From a virus, in the IMG/VR virus record IMGVR_UViG_3300032893_000216, positions 1 to 31,798 of that record: a stretch of 31,798 nucleotides of DNA; one strand, given 5' to 3'. Made by a program: the position numbers and the translations under genes. Below the pieces are notes generated by a model. That model searched no databases. It saw only the letters and a list, made by a program, of their open reading frames with translations, and had not been told where the DNA came from. Below are positions 1 to 5,284 of this stretch, in pieces (position 1 is the stretch's first letter; each line of letters begins with the position of its first letter).

Positions 1-243
1 GGTTTCTGCTTCTCCGAAGCAAAATGTATTCGGGAGGCCACCATAAACAGCGAGCATGTCTTCAAGCGCCTCGAGCAACTCGGCAACGGCCTCGTTGCCG
101 GCCTTGCGTGCGGCGTCGCGCTCGCGCTCAACAGCAATGAGTCGCTGAGCCAGCGTGTCACACGTGTGGCATGAATCAGGCACTTTCTCGAGTGCGTCTG
201 TGCACTGCCTCAGTGCTGCTTTCGCCTGCTCAAGCAACGTCAT
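1..243 (-). CDS. Hypothetical coiled-coil phage protein, C-terminus cut by window edge
   Basis: The frame is open from the ATG at 243 to the window edge, giving at least 81 residues. The start has a good ribosome site (GGAG, five bases before the ATG). The N-terminus is a charged, Ala/Leu/Glu-rich helix starting MTLLEQAKAALRQ, broken by a CHTC-type pair at about residues 27-30. A second long helix rich in Glu, Arg and Ala follows. It looks like a small helical coiled-coil protein with a possible metal-binding or disulphide cysteine pair. I do not recognise the family. It lies at the far end of the leftward recombination operon, separated from the next gene upstream by about 310 bases without a gene. 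Confidence is good that it is coding, low for any function. Confidence 0.6.
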   Translation of the reverse strand, partial: MTLLEQAKAALRQCTDALEKVPDSCHTCDTLAQRLIAVERERDAARKAGNEAVAELLEALEDMLAVYGGLPNTFCFGEAET

Positions 244-553
244 TGTGTCTCCAGTCAAAGAAGTGGCCGTCTTTCCGACCTGTCGCGACTAAGTTCACCG
301 GTTTTAGGGGCATGAGTCGTCGTAGCCCGACTAGTCACTCACCGGCTGAGGCTGCCATCGCATACGCCGAATTCCCTCTAGCGGGCAGAATGGGTGTCAC
401 AAATTACGGCGCCCATCACAGTCAAAAAAGGTGCCACCAGCCCCAACACGGGGGAGAAGTCGAGGCCGGCGGCGGTACAGCAAGAGGTGGCAGGGCCGTA
501 ACGGAGGGGGAATCGGCCCGTTCGCGCGGTGTGGGGCCGCGCTAGCCAAAATG
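244..553. other. Intergenic stretch, no gene seen
   Basis: No convincing gene on either strand. The minus strand has only short frames, for example a 12-codon frame starting MGAVICDTHSAR near 416. A hydrophobic run upstream of it could be reached only from a GTG without a ribosome site. It is the largest gap in the leftward operon, so it could hold a promoter or a regulatory RNA for the gene below 243. I see no clear terminator. Confidence 0.4.
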
Positions 554-895
554 TCATCGCGTCTCGAGCTCCGTCTCGATGGCGTCAAGCAGCTGTTGAT
601 TGCTTTCAACCCAACGGGCCTTGGCGGGGTCATCAATCGACTTACGCAGGGCGTTCGCGACCCACTCGAGGTCTTTCGTGTCGGCATCGGCCACGAGCTT
701 GCCTCTTGAGTGCCCAAACGGAATGCGCGCATCTGAGTGGTCACCATGGTCTCGAGCCGTCGCTGGCTTGCTCGCTGCGGCCCACTGTTTCGCGGCCTCG
801 CTCAATGCAGCGGCCTCGGGTGTCGCTGGCGGAGGTGCGACGGCGTAGGCCTTGGCGGTTGCCTGGAGTTGGCGCCATGCGTCTTCGCGAGTCAT
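554..895 (-). CDS. Hypothetical phage protein of the recombination operon
   Basis: 113 residues. The ATG at 895 is chosen because it overlaps the stop of the upstream gene (ATGA) and has a G-rich ribosome site just before it; an in-frame ATG lies seven codons upstream. The N-terminus is helical (MTREDAWRQLQATAKAY), followed by an Ala-rich linker. The C-terminal part contains RIPFGHSRGKLVADADTKDL and a helical tail. The arrangement of a basic Pro-Phe-Gly loop, an acidic turn and a helix is reminiscent of the small DUF3820-like domain found beside phage nucleases. That link is by memory of the motif only. Its position directly after the RecT/YqaJ genes suggests an accessory role in DNA metabolism. 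Confidence 0.65.
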   Translation of the reverse strand: MTREDAWRQLQATAKAYAVAPPPATPEAAALSEAAKQWAAASKPATARDHGDHSDARIPFGHSRGKLVADADTKDLEWVANALRKSIDDPAKARWVESNQQLLDAIETELETR

Positions 896-1224
896 GACAA
901 CCCCCGTAGATGGCAAAGCAGCTCAACGACCTCGGCGGGGCCTACTCGGCCAACCACGTCGTCATTGACCGATTTCCCAAACACCGACTGCCAGATGTCT
1001 CGGGTCACCCACTTGCCATCAGGCGCCCAAGCAGCGATTTCAGCATCTGGCGACTGGCGGTTGAGCTTCCCGAGCCTTGCCTGCTCCATCTCTTCAACAA
1101 TCGACTCATTGTAGTTCGAGCAGTAATTGCCGGCACCGAACTGAACGCTCAGCGTGTAGTTGTTGGGCAGTGTGATGTGAAATCCCCTGCCGTCGATGAT
1201 TCTGAACCCAGGTCCGCGAATCAT
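892..1224 (-). CDS. Conserved phage protein of unknown function
   Basis: 110 residues. It is linked to both neighbours by four-base ATGA overlaps, so it is co-translated with the RecT-like gene. The N-terminal half is beta-rich, with the pattern GRGFHITLPNNYTLSVQFG followed by AGNYCSNYN. The middle has DAEIAAWAPDGKWV, and the C-terminus is a short helix. I recall this combination (an initial glycine-rich strand, a VQFG-GNYC strand and an A-W-G-W strand) from many phage genomes with no assigned function, often near recombination or replication genes. There are no catalytic motifs or membrane segments. It is certain to be coding from context; the function is unknown. Confidence 0.75.
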   Translation of the reverse strand: MIRGPGFRIIDGRGFHITLPNNYTLSVQFGAGNYCSNYNESIVEEMEQARLGKLNRQSPDAEIAAWAPDGKWVTRDIWQSVFGKSVNDDVVGRVGPAEVVELLCHLRGLS

Positions 1225-2105
1225 GACGCTGCCGCCTCCTCGGTCGCCGAGACGACGCGAGCGGACTGGAGCGCGGCCTCATAGCGGCCCTTGCGCGACA
1301 GCCAGAGGTCACGCTCGTCATCGGTCTTTGCCTTTTCGACTTTGGCGGTGGCATCGACTCGGTACCACTCGAGCTGACTTGGAGTTAGCGAGTCGAGTCG
1401 GAGGTGGCCATTCTTGCCCCAACCAACCAGGTCTGGGTCGTCGGCCTTGGGCGGTTGTGGAGGCGTGGGTTTGGTGTCTTCAAGTATCATCATCTTGCGG
1501 TGCTTGATTTCGGCCTTGAGGTCTTCAGTGGTGACGGGCGACGTCGTGATACTGGGCGTCACGTCCTTCTCGATGCGCTCAGGCGCCAGTTCTTCGGGGT
1601 CGTACACGCCCAAGAGCAGGTCTTGGTACACTGCACGGCAAATCGCCGACAATGCGCGCGCGCGGAGCATTGCGGCCGGGAAGCGCATCCAGTTGTTTGG
1701 TTCGCCGTTTCGCGTCTGAGCAACAAGGCCAGCCTGTTTCGCCTCTTCGATTGTGAAACTCAACACCGTTGGCTCGGGCTCGCCGACCCGCTGCGTCGCG
1801 TACGTCGCGACCTTGTCGGTGCTCGTCTTCAGCTGAAGGTATTGGCACACATCGCGCCGCGACTTCACCAGCGCACCCATGGCGTCAGCCGAAAGCGTGG
1901 GTTTGCCCTTGATGATCACCAACGCACGTAGCGACTGCATCGGTGCGAGGCCAAGCTCTGCGCCAGCCATCACAATCGCCAATACGTCAGCGGGTGACTT
2001 CTGGAGTGCCTCGGGAATGGTGCGCGCGCCTGACAGCTGTGCGGCCAGCTCCTTCGCCTCGGCAAGAGTCTTGGGTGAAATGATGGTGATTGCGTTCTCG
2101 TTCAT
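1221..2105 (-). CDS. RecT-like single-strand DNA annealing protein
   Basis: 294 residues. A RecT-family recombinase promotes annealing of complementary single strands at the ends produced by its partner exonuclease. The sequence supports this: an N-terminal helical region with PADVLAIVMAGAELGLAPMQ, then SLRALVIIKGKPTLSADAMG, then a WMRFPAAMLRARALSAICRA segment. These blocks are the usual core of phage RecT proteins. The C-terminal third (from about residue 195) is charged and variable, with a DLKAEIKHRKMM helix and a Pro-rich stretch, probably for partner binding. The gene overlaps the exonuclease gene upstream by ATGA, the classic two-gene recombination cassette. Length is typical. The N-terminal and core match is strong; the exact subfamily is not determined. 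Confidence 0.88.
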   Translation of the reverse strand: MNENAITIISPKTLAEAKELAAQLSGARTIPEALQKSPADVLAIVMAGAELGLAPMQSLRALVIIKGKPTLSADAMGALVKSRRDVCQYLQLKTSTDKVATYATQRVGEPEPTVLSFTIEEAKQAGLVAQTRNGEPNNWMRFPAAMLRARALSAICRAVYQDLLLGVYDPEELAPERIEKDVTPSITTSPVTTEDLKAEIKHRKMMILEDTKPTPPQPPKADDPDLVGWGKNGHLRLDSLTPSQLEWYRVDATAKVEKAKTDDERDLWLSRKGRYEAALQSARVVSATEEAAAS

Positions 2106-2755
2106 GCTCGTCTCTCCGTTCGGTAGATTGCTGCGATTCGTCGCTTGTTCTTTAAGGGCTCCATGTCTGGCGGCACCTTCTTCAGTATGTTCTCATTCCA
2201 AAACTTGGCGCCGACATCGGCAAATGTTGATTCCATCTCCTCATCACGTGTCACGCCGTACTGACGACATTCGGTGATTTCAAACTCACCATTGTCGCCA
2301 TCGACGCCGAAAGCCACATACAGAATTGCACTACGGAGCTGTGTCACCCAGAGGTTCCACAGCACTTGCACCAGGTACTCACTGGGTACACCTGATGTGG
2401 CACCCCAGCGCTTGGCTGAAAACACAGAAGCCGTCTTGTACTCAAGAAGTCGACCGCAGTCGGTGACGTCGTCTGGCGAACACGTCGCGAAGTCGTGCGA
2501 GTTATGGCGCACAATCCACGGCTCAGGCGTCCACAACGTGCTCAACCCTGGGTTGGCCTCAAGACATCGACGGCGAACCTCTGGCTCGATGGCGATGCCG
2601 CGTGCCATGCGCGGATTCATTGGCTCATTGACGCAATTGACGATGCGCTCGTAAACGTCGCGAGCGTTTCCATGTTTTGACAGGCCAAGAAGCTGGGCCG
2701 CGTCTGTGCCGCCTATGCGACGCTCTTGAGTCGTCAAGAAATTAGAAAGGGGCAT
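2102..2755 (-). CDS. YqaJ-type exonuclease (lambda-exonuclease fold)
   Basis: 217 residues from the ATG at 2755. Longer in-frame starts would run deep into the upstream gene. The enzyme should resect double-strand ends to give single strands for the RecT-like partner. Motifs fit the PD-(D/E)XK fold used by YqaJ and lambda exonuclease: IGGTDAAQLLGLSKHGN near residues 14-30, ARGIAIEPEV with Glu57/Glu59, SPDD at 93-96, LLEYKTA with Glu105 and Lys107, and Gln130 in the following helix (VQVLWNLWV). The gene overlaps the preceding zinc-knuckle gene by 14 bases and the RecT-like gene by four, so all three are coupled. The catalytic set appears complete. Confidence 0.87.
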   Translation of the reverse strand: MPLSNFLTTQERRIGGTDAAQLLGLSKHGNARDVYERIVNCVNEPMNPRMARGIAIEPEVRRRCLEANPGLSTLWTPEPWIVRHNSHDFATCSPDDVTDCGRLLEYKTASVFSAKRWGATSGVPSEYLVQVLWNLWVTQLRSAILYVAFGVDGDNGEFEITECRQYGVTRDEEMESTFADVGAKFWNENILKKVPPDMEPLKNKRRIAAIYRTERRA

Positions 2756-3035
2756 CTTCTGGCTCTGATGGAAGCGGGTTAACGCGTGACAATGTCTTTG
2801 GGAACAACTCGATGGCGCAGCGCTCGCACACAAATATTTCCTGGCCATCGTCTTCTCTAGCAATGTCTACCATATCTTGCGGCTCAACGTCTTTGCTGCA
2901 GCACTGACATGGCTCAATTCGAGCCAGGTGCTTGGCATGCTCGAGCGCATTTGAGAGCTCAAGCTTTACGCTGAGCGAGTCGGTAGCATTGGCGGCGCGT
3001 ACGATGGCGTCGCGCAGTGACTGGTAGTAGCTCAT
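2742..3035 (-). CDS. Small zinc-knuckle protein
   Basis: 97 residues. The N-terminal 40 are helical (MSYYQSLRDAIVRAANATDS and onward). They are followed by a probable treble-clef or zinc-ribbon knuckle: PCQCC at 42-46 and FVCERC at 68-73, with an acidic loop between. The tail is short and Pro-rich. Such proteins in phage recombination operons may bind DNA or a host protein, but I do not recognise a named family. The start overlaps the gene upstream by ATGA, and its 3' end overlaps the exonuclease start by 14 bases. Coding status is well supported by cysteine spacing and operon packing. Confidence 0.7.
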   Translation of the reverse strand: MSYYQSLRDAIVRAANATDSLSVKLELSNALEHAKHLARIEPCQCCSKDVEPQDMVDIAREDDGQEIFVCERCAIELFPKTLSRVNPLPSEPEDAPF

Positions 3036-3223
3036 TGCTGCCCGCCTTTCATCTGCTCCTGAATGAATGCCACAAACCAGGGCCGCCGATCTTGCTCTAG
3101 CTCTGTCTCGAGTCGTGCCTGGTTTCCTGTTTCGATTAGGGCCCTGGCCAGTCGAATCACAAAACGTGCCTCGTAGTATTCGGCTTTTTCCATGCCCTTC
3201 CGCTCTGGATATTTCAGCTTCAT
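3032..3223 (-). CDS. Small hypothetical protein
   Basis: 63 residues from the ATG at 3223. That codon forms an ATGA overlap with the stop of the upstream gene; a start four codons earlier is possible but breaks the pattern seen throughout this operon. The protein is charged and almost entirely helical, starting MKLKYPERKGMEKAEYYEAR and ending KGGQQ, with a central FVIRLARALIE helix. No motif is recognised. The role is unknown; the context is the early recombination operon. Confidence 0.55.
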   Translation of the reverse strand: MKLKYPERKGMEKAEYYEARFVIRLARALIETGNQARLETELEQDRRPWFVAFIQEQMKGGQQ

Positions 3224-3414
3224 GGCTGCCCCCAAGCCACTTCGAGCTCGCGCCGCTCGTCGCGCATCAACACTCGACCGCCGAACCCAGGAGCGACGCT
3301 ATTTTCATCCAACTCCTGCCATCCTTTGGTTGTAAGCATCCAGAGACGTGGCGCCTGAATGCGGAGAATCGAGCGCACACCAAAGGCAATCACCTCAACA
3401 ATAAGCGGACTCAT
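3220..3414 (-). CDS. Small hypothetical protein
   Basis: 64 residues. The ATG at 3414 has a very good ribosome site (GAGGTGA four bases upstream) and overlaps the stop of the 27-codon gene before it. The sequence looks like a small beta-rich domain: MSPLIVEVIAFGVRSILRIQ, then APRLWMLTTKGWQELDEN, a GFGGRVLM turn and a C-terminal strand. There is no motif I can name and no membrane segment beyond the mildly hydrophobic first strand. It is kept because of the ribosome site and the exact overlaps on both sides. Confidence 0.55.
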   Translation of the reverse strand: MSPLIVEVIAFGVRSILRIQAPRLWMLTTKGWQELDENSVAPGFGGRVLMRDERRELEVAWGQP

Positions 3415-3494
3415 AACTCACCTCGCACGCAACTTGCGGCCAAGAAAACGAGCCACCAAAAAACATCGCGAATGCTTGGAGAAATTGGAATCAT
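3411..3494 (-). CDS. 27-residue putative membrane peptide
   Basis: This gene falls below usual length cut-offs. The ATG at 3494 overlaps the stop of the gene upstream (ATGA at 3494-3491), and its own TGA overlaps the ATG of the gene downstream (ATGA at 3414-3411), so it fills an otherwise unexplained gap exactly. A good ribosome site, AAGGA, lies about seven bases before the start. The peptide starts MIPISPSIRDVF, continues with the hydrophobic stretch WWLVFLAASCV at 13-23, and ends RGEL. It resembles a single short membrane helix. A competing 82-codon frame over the same DNA is rejected because it would read through the low-complexity repeat. Function unknown; a small inner-membrane or partner-binding peptide is an inference. 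Confidence 0.55.
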   Translation of the reverse strand: MIPISPSIRDVFWWLVFLAASCVRGEL

Positions 3495-3676
3495 AAAGCC
3501 GTCCTTTCTGATTCGAGTTCAGTAAAATATTCACGCATGTCTTCTTCGTGGTCCCGCTCTTCGCTATTTCGCACCTGTGTTTTGTTGCCGTCGCCGTAGC
3601 CGCTGCCGTCGCCGCTGCCGTTGCCGTTGCCGCTGCCGTCGCCGTTGCCGTTGCTGGGGTATACAACTGGTATCAT
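3491..3676 (-). CDS. Small Gly/Asn/Asp-repeat protein, first gene of the leftward operon
   Basis: 61 residues, with a GAGGTG ribosome site ahead of the ATG at 3676. Residues 8-31 are a low-complexity run of Asn-Gly, Asp-Gly and Ser-Gly pairs, followed by an acidic helical tail (EERDHEEDMREYFTELESER). The run is encoded by tandem near-hexamers of the GCCGTT/GCCGTC/GCCGCT type. Its alternation of Gly with Asn, Asp and Ser suggests a flexible linker or a calcium-friendly turn array, but no family is recognised. It is the first gene after the divergent control region and should be expressed from the left promoter. Confidence 0.55.
   Translation of the reverse strand: MIPVVYPSNGNGDGSGNGNGSGDGSGYGDGNKTQVRNSEERDHEEDMREYFTELESERTAL
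3584..3656. repeat. Simple-sequence tract of GCCGTN-like hexamers
   Basis: About 73 bases built from GCCGTT, GCCGTC, GCCGCT and GCCGTA units, read on the minus strand as alternating glycine and Asn/Asp/Ser/Tyr codons. The period of six matches two codons, so this array is likely to be kept or varied at protein level. It could vary in length by slippage. Confidence 0.8.
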
Positions 3677-3767
3677 TCACCACCTCGATGAGTTCAGCGA
3701 AGTCGCTGACGGTCTTGTTTCTTGACTCGGTTAACTACCCCGCTCGCCACTCACGCCACCCTCGCCC

Positions 3768-3844
3768 GTCTTACATGTTGTAAGCATTTTGTAAGACGAA
3801 TGCAAGACAAAACGTAATTGACTCTGAATTCTTTTTGTCTTACG
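3768..3844. promoter_or_regulatory. Operator array with 11-bp phased half-sites
   Basis: Five copies of a half-site lie between the divergent operons: GTCTTACA at 3768, TGTAAG at 3779, TGTAAGAC at 3790, TGCAAGAC at 3801 and GTCTTACG at 3837. The first four start exactly 11 bp apart, one turn of the helix. The first two form an inverted repeat around TGT (3770-3784), and the first and third are a perfect inverted pair GTCTTACA/TGTAAGAC. The array covers the candidate leftward promoter, and the last site overlaps the candidate rightward -10 element. The likely ligand is the ribbon-helix-helix protein encoded at 3868, a family that often binds tandem short sites. Confidence 0.65.
3777..3805 (-). 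promoter_or_regulatory. Candidate leftward promoter
   Basis: On the minus strand TTGCAT (3805-3800) and TACAAC (3782-3777) are 17 bases apart, a correct spacing for a sigma-70 type promoter with moderate matches (3/6 and 4/6). It would drive the recombination operon that starts at 3676. The elements lie inside the repeated half-sites, so binding there should block it. This is a pattern match only. Confidence 0.35.
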
Positions 3845-3846
3845 GT
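3818..3846 (+). promoter_or_regulatory. Candidate rightward early promoter
   Basis: TTGACT (3818-3823) and TACGGT (3841-3846) are separated by 17 bases, and the first rightward gene starts 22 bases further on with its own ribosome site. The -35 match is good and the -10 match weak. The half-site GTCTTACG overlaps the -10 element, which suggests repression by the array-binding protein. Confidence 0.4.
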
Positions 3847-3867
3847 GCGTGAAACAAAGGAGACATA

Positions 3868-4110
3868 GTGAAGAATAATAGAACCAACGACTTAACCGTG
3901 TTTGCCCCACCAGAAATCAAGCGCAGTGTTACGGTCAGAATAAAGTGGTCCATATTCGAACGGCTTAGTGAGATTGCGGAAAGGTGGGGGGAGAGAGCCG
4001 ACCGCAACATTAGGGGCTCTGGGAGGATGAATATCTCTTATGTCGTTGAGAGGCTTCTTGATGTGGCCTCTGCCGAGGAATTGGCGACAATGGGAAAGAG
4101 GAAGCTATGA
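3868..4110 (+). CDS. Probable ribbon-helix-helix DNA-binding regulator
   Basis: 80 residues with a GTG start preceded by AAGGAG. The core has a short beta strand (KRSVTVRIKW, about residues 18-27), a first helix (SIFERLSEIAERWGE), a loop rich in Arg and Gly, and a second helix (MNISYVVERLLDVA). This is the layout of MetJ/Arc/CopG-type ribbon-helix-helix proteins, in which paired strands read short DNA sites in the major groove. It is the first gene right of the divergent region, directly after an array of phased half-sites, which fits a regulator of both operons, including itself. The loop between the two helices is longer than usual, so the fold is inferred rather than certain. Confidence 0.6.
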   Translation: MKNNRTNDLTVFAPPEIKRSVTVRIKWSIFERLSEIAERWGERADRNIRGSGRMNISYVVERLLDVASAEELATMGKRKL

Positions 4111-4382
4111 GTCAGCTACACAGGGCGAGGTTCGAGATGATTCGCCTTTCGGATGAGTTGCTGAATACTGGTCTCGATGCGCTTAAGCTTTGGGAGGAGC
4201 AGTATTCAAGCGTGTTTGCCCACAACCAGAGGATTCTGGAGGTGCTTCATCAAGTCTATCTGCTTATGTCCAACAAAAACCAGCCAACACAAGAGAACTT
4301 CGATGATGTTTTCAAGACTATCTGGGAGTTGTTGCCCGTACATATGCGGCCCCCATTTTTACCCGAAAGAAAGCGCCCATGA
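4107..4382 (+). CDS. Hypothetical helical early protein
   Basis: 91 residues, beginning in an ATGA overlap with the regulator gene. It is predicted to be almost entirely helical: MSQLHRARFEMIRLSDELLN, then a long helix with many aromatic and Leu positions (ALKLWEEQYSSVFAHNQRIL), then a C-terminal Pro-rich end. No catalytic or metal-binding motif is seen, and I do not recognise the family. Co-translation with the regulator and the following coiled-coil gene suggests an early-expressed accessory protein. Confidence 0.6.
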   Translation: MSQLHRARFEMIRLSDELLNTGLDALKLWEEQYSSVFAHNQRILEVLHQVYLLMSNKNQPTQENFDDVFKTIWELLPVHMRPPFLPERKRP

Positions 4383-4666
4383 GTAATCAGAGTGAGTCGC
4401 ACGAAGAATTAGACAGGAAAATAAAAAGCCTAGAGCATGACCTGGACTTCATGCATTCCGAAAATGATGAACTTTGGGATGAGCTCGACAAAATGCGTCA
4501 TTTGTTGTGTCACGTGCATAAAATGCTAGTGGCCCCACAACCTCCCTGCTACGACGAGAGACACAGGCTACTTGCAATGACCATGCAGCACATAATCAGG
4601 GCCACGGTCATTTCAGAGTTAGGTCTCGACGCCTCGGTCTCCATGGAGCCAGAGGCAAAGTCGTGA
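4379..4666 (+). CDS. Hypothetical coiled-coil early protein
   Basis: 95 residues, ATGA-overlapped with the previous gene. Residues 6-50 form a charged heptad-rich helix (ELDRKIKSLEHDLDFMHSEN and beyond), likely a dimeric coiled coil. A loop with two nearby prolines and a cysteine follows, then a second helix (LLAMTMQHIIRATVISELGL). There is no recognisable domain. It sits between a helical protein and a small membrane protein. Confidence 0.6.
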   Translation: MSNQSESHEELDRKIKSLEHDLDFMHSENDELWDELDKMRHLLCHVHKMLVAPQPPCYDERHRLLAMTMQHIIRATVISELGLDASVSMEPEAKS

Positions 4667-4827
4667 CGGAGTTTGGCCGCGGTGCCGTTGTGGCTGGCTC
4701 GCTGGTTGGACTGGTCGCATTTGTGCTCGGCGTTGCTTTTACTCTTTGGGGTCTTGCCGAGTTTGAAGAGCGCAAGTCCAAAAGGAGGCTAGAGGATGAA
4801 TTGGAGAGGAAACGAATAAAGCCGTGA
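4663..4827 (+). CDS. 54-residue single-span membrane protein
   Basis: A GTG start at 4663 overlaps the preceding stop (GTGA), the same junction type as in other genes here. The protein begins MTEFGRGAVVAGSLVG and continues through one hydrophobic span of about 22 residues (positions 8-30, Val/Leu/Gly/Ala/Phe-rich). It ends in a strongly charged tail of Glu, Arg and Lys (residues 33-54). This looks like a bitopic inner-membrane protein with a cytoplasmic coiled tail. It could be a small early protein acting on host membranes or a holin-like peptide, but nothing specific supports either. Confidence 0.55.
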   Translation: MTEFGRGAVVAGSLVGLVAFVLGVAFTLWGLAEFEERKSKRRLEDELERKRIKP

Positions 4828-4841
4828 CCGATGGTCCAAGA

Positions 4842-4871
4842 TTGACCGGAATACAAAGACAAGGGTAGAAA
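4842..4871 (+). promoter_or_regulatory. Weak candidate promoter ahead of the leader terminator
   Basis: TTGACC (4842-4847) and TAGAAA (4866-4871) are 18 bases apart. If active, transcripts would begin about 50 bases before the terminator hairpin at 4933, giving an attenuator-like leader for the replication genes. Only the spacing and partial matches support it. Confidence 0.25.
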
Positions 4872-4932
4872 CGAGTTGCGGTGTACCAGCCGCCTCAAAC
4901 ACCCCACAAGCAAACGGACCCATGAGGTTCGG

Positions 4933-4971
4933 CCCGTACGAGACTGGTACCTCGTACGGGTGTAGTTTTTT
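4933..4971 (+). terminator. Strong intrinsic terminator in the leader of the replication genes
   Basis: A perfect 10-bp stem, CCCGTACGAG (4933-4942) with CTCGTACGGG (4951-4960), has an eight-base loop and is followed five bases later by six T residues (4966-4971). This is a typical Rho-independent terminator. It lies directly before the ribosome site of the gene at 4982. It therefore either ends the early operon or works as an attenuator for the genes beyond. Confidence 0.85.
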
Positions 4972-4981
4972 GGAGGGTAAA

Positions 4982-5284
4982 ATGTCCAACTGTGCAGTTT
5001 GCGGCTCTTCGGACGCGCGACCCCGTTACAATCACAAAGGCATTTTCTATGGAAACTCATGTCATGGCGTGTGTGACGGGTTGCTTTGGGAGGCCCATTT
5101 TCTTGAGCAAACGAAGGCCCAAGAAGAGGAGTGTGCGCAGGTATTGAGGATGTGGCGACGCCAGCGGGCCGCCGTGGAACGGGCGACTCTTGGTGTGCCT
5201 GAGCCCAAATCAAAGGCGGAATTGGCGCTAGAGTCGGCCCTGGCAGATGCTGGCATTATAGACATTGCGAGGGAGCTGGCATGA
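4982..5284 (+). CDS. Small zinc-finger protein
   Basis: 100 residues from the ATG at 4982, which has a clear GGAGG ribosome site. An in-frame ATG at 4922 would have to be read through the terminator stem and lacks a ribosome site. Cysteines at 4 and 7 (CAVC) and 27 and 31 (CHGVC) form a likely zinc knuckle. The rest is a long basic and acidic helix, with a C-terminal helix ending IIDIARELA. It is coupled to the initiator gene by ATGA. It may assist replication, as small zinc proteins often lie beside phage initiators, but the family is not recognised. Confidence 0.65.
   Translation: MSNCAVCGSSDARPRYNHKGIFYGNSCHGVCDGLLWEAHFLEQTKAQEEECAQVLRMWRRQRAAVERATLGVPEPKSKAELALESALADAGIIDIARELA

Noticed and set aside
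171-545. A 124-codon plus-strand frame in the left intergenic region
   Set aside because: It runs against the leftward operon, has Arg/Ser/Pro-rich composition typical of an antisense frame, overlaps the supported minus-strand gene and has no good ribosome site.
397-747. A 116-codon minus-strand frame over the gap and the 554-895 gene
   Set aside because: It overlaps a better supported gene in another frame, has no ATGA junction, and the product is Arg/Ser/Pro-rich.
3418-3666. An 82-codon minus-strand frame reading the repeat as alternating Ala/Thr
   Set aside because: The neighbouring frame has a ribosome site and exact ATGA junctions; this one has neither.
4608-5213. A 201-codon minus-strand frame opposite the early genes
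   Set aside because: It covers three plus-strand genes and the terminator, and its composition is that of an antisense shadow.
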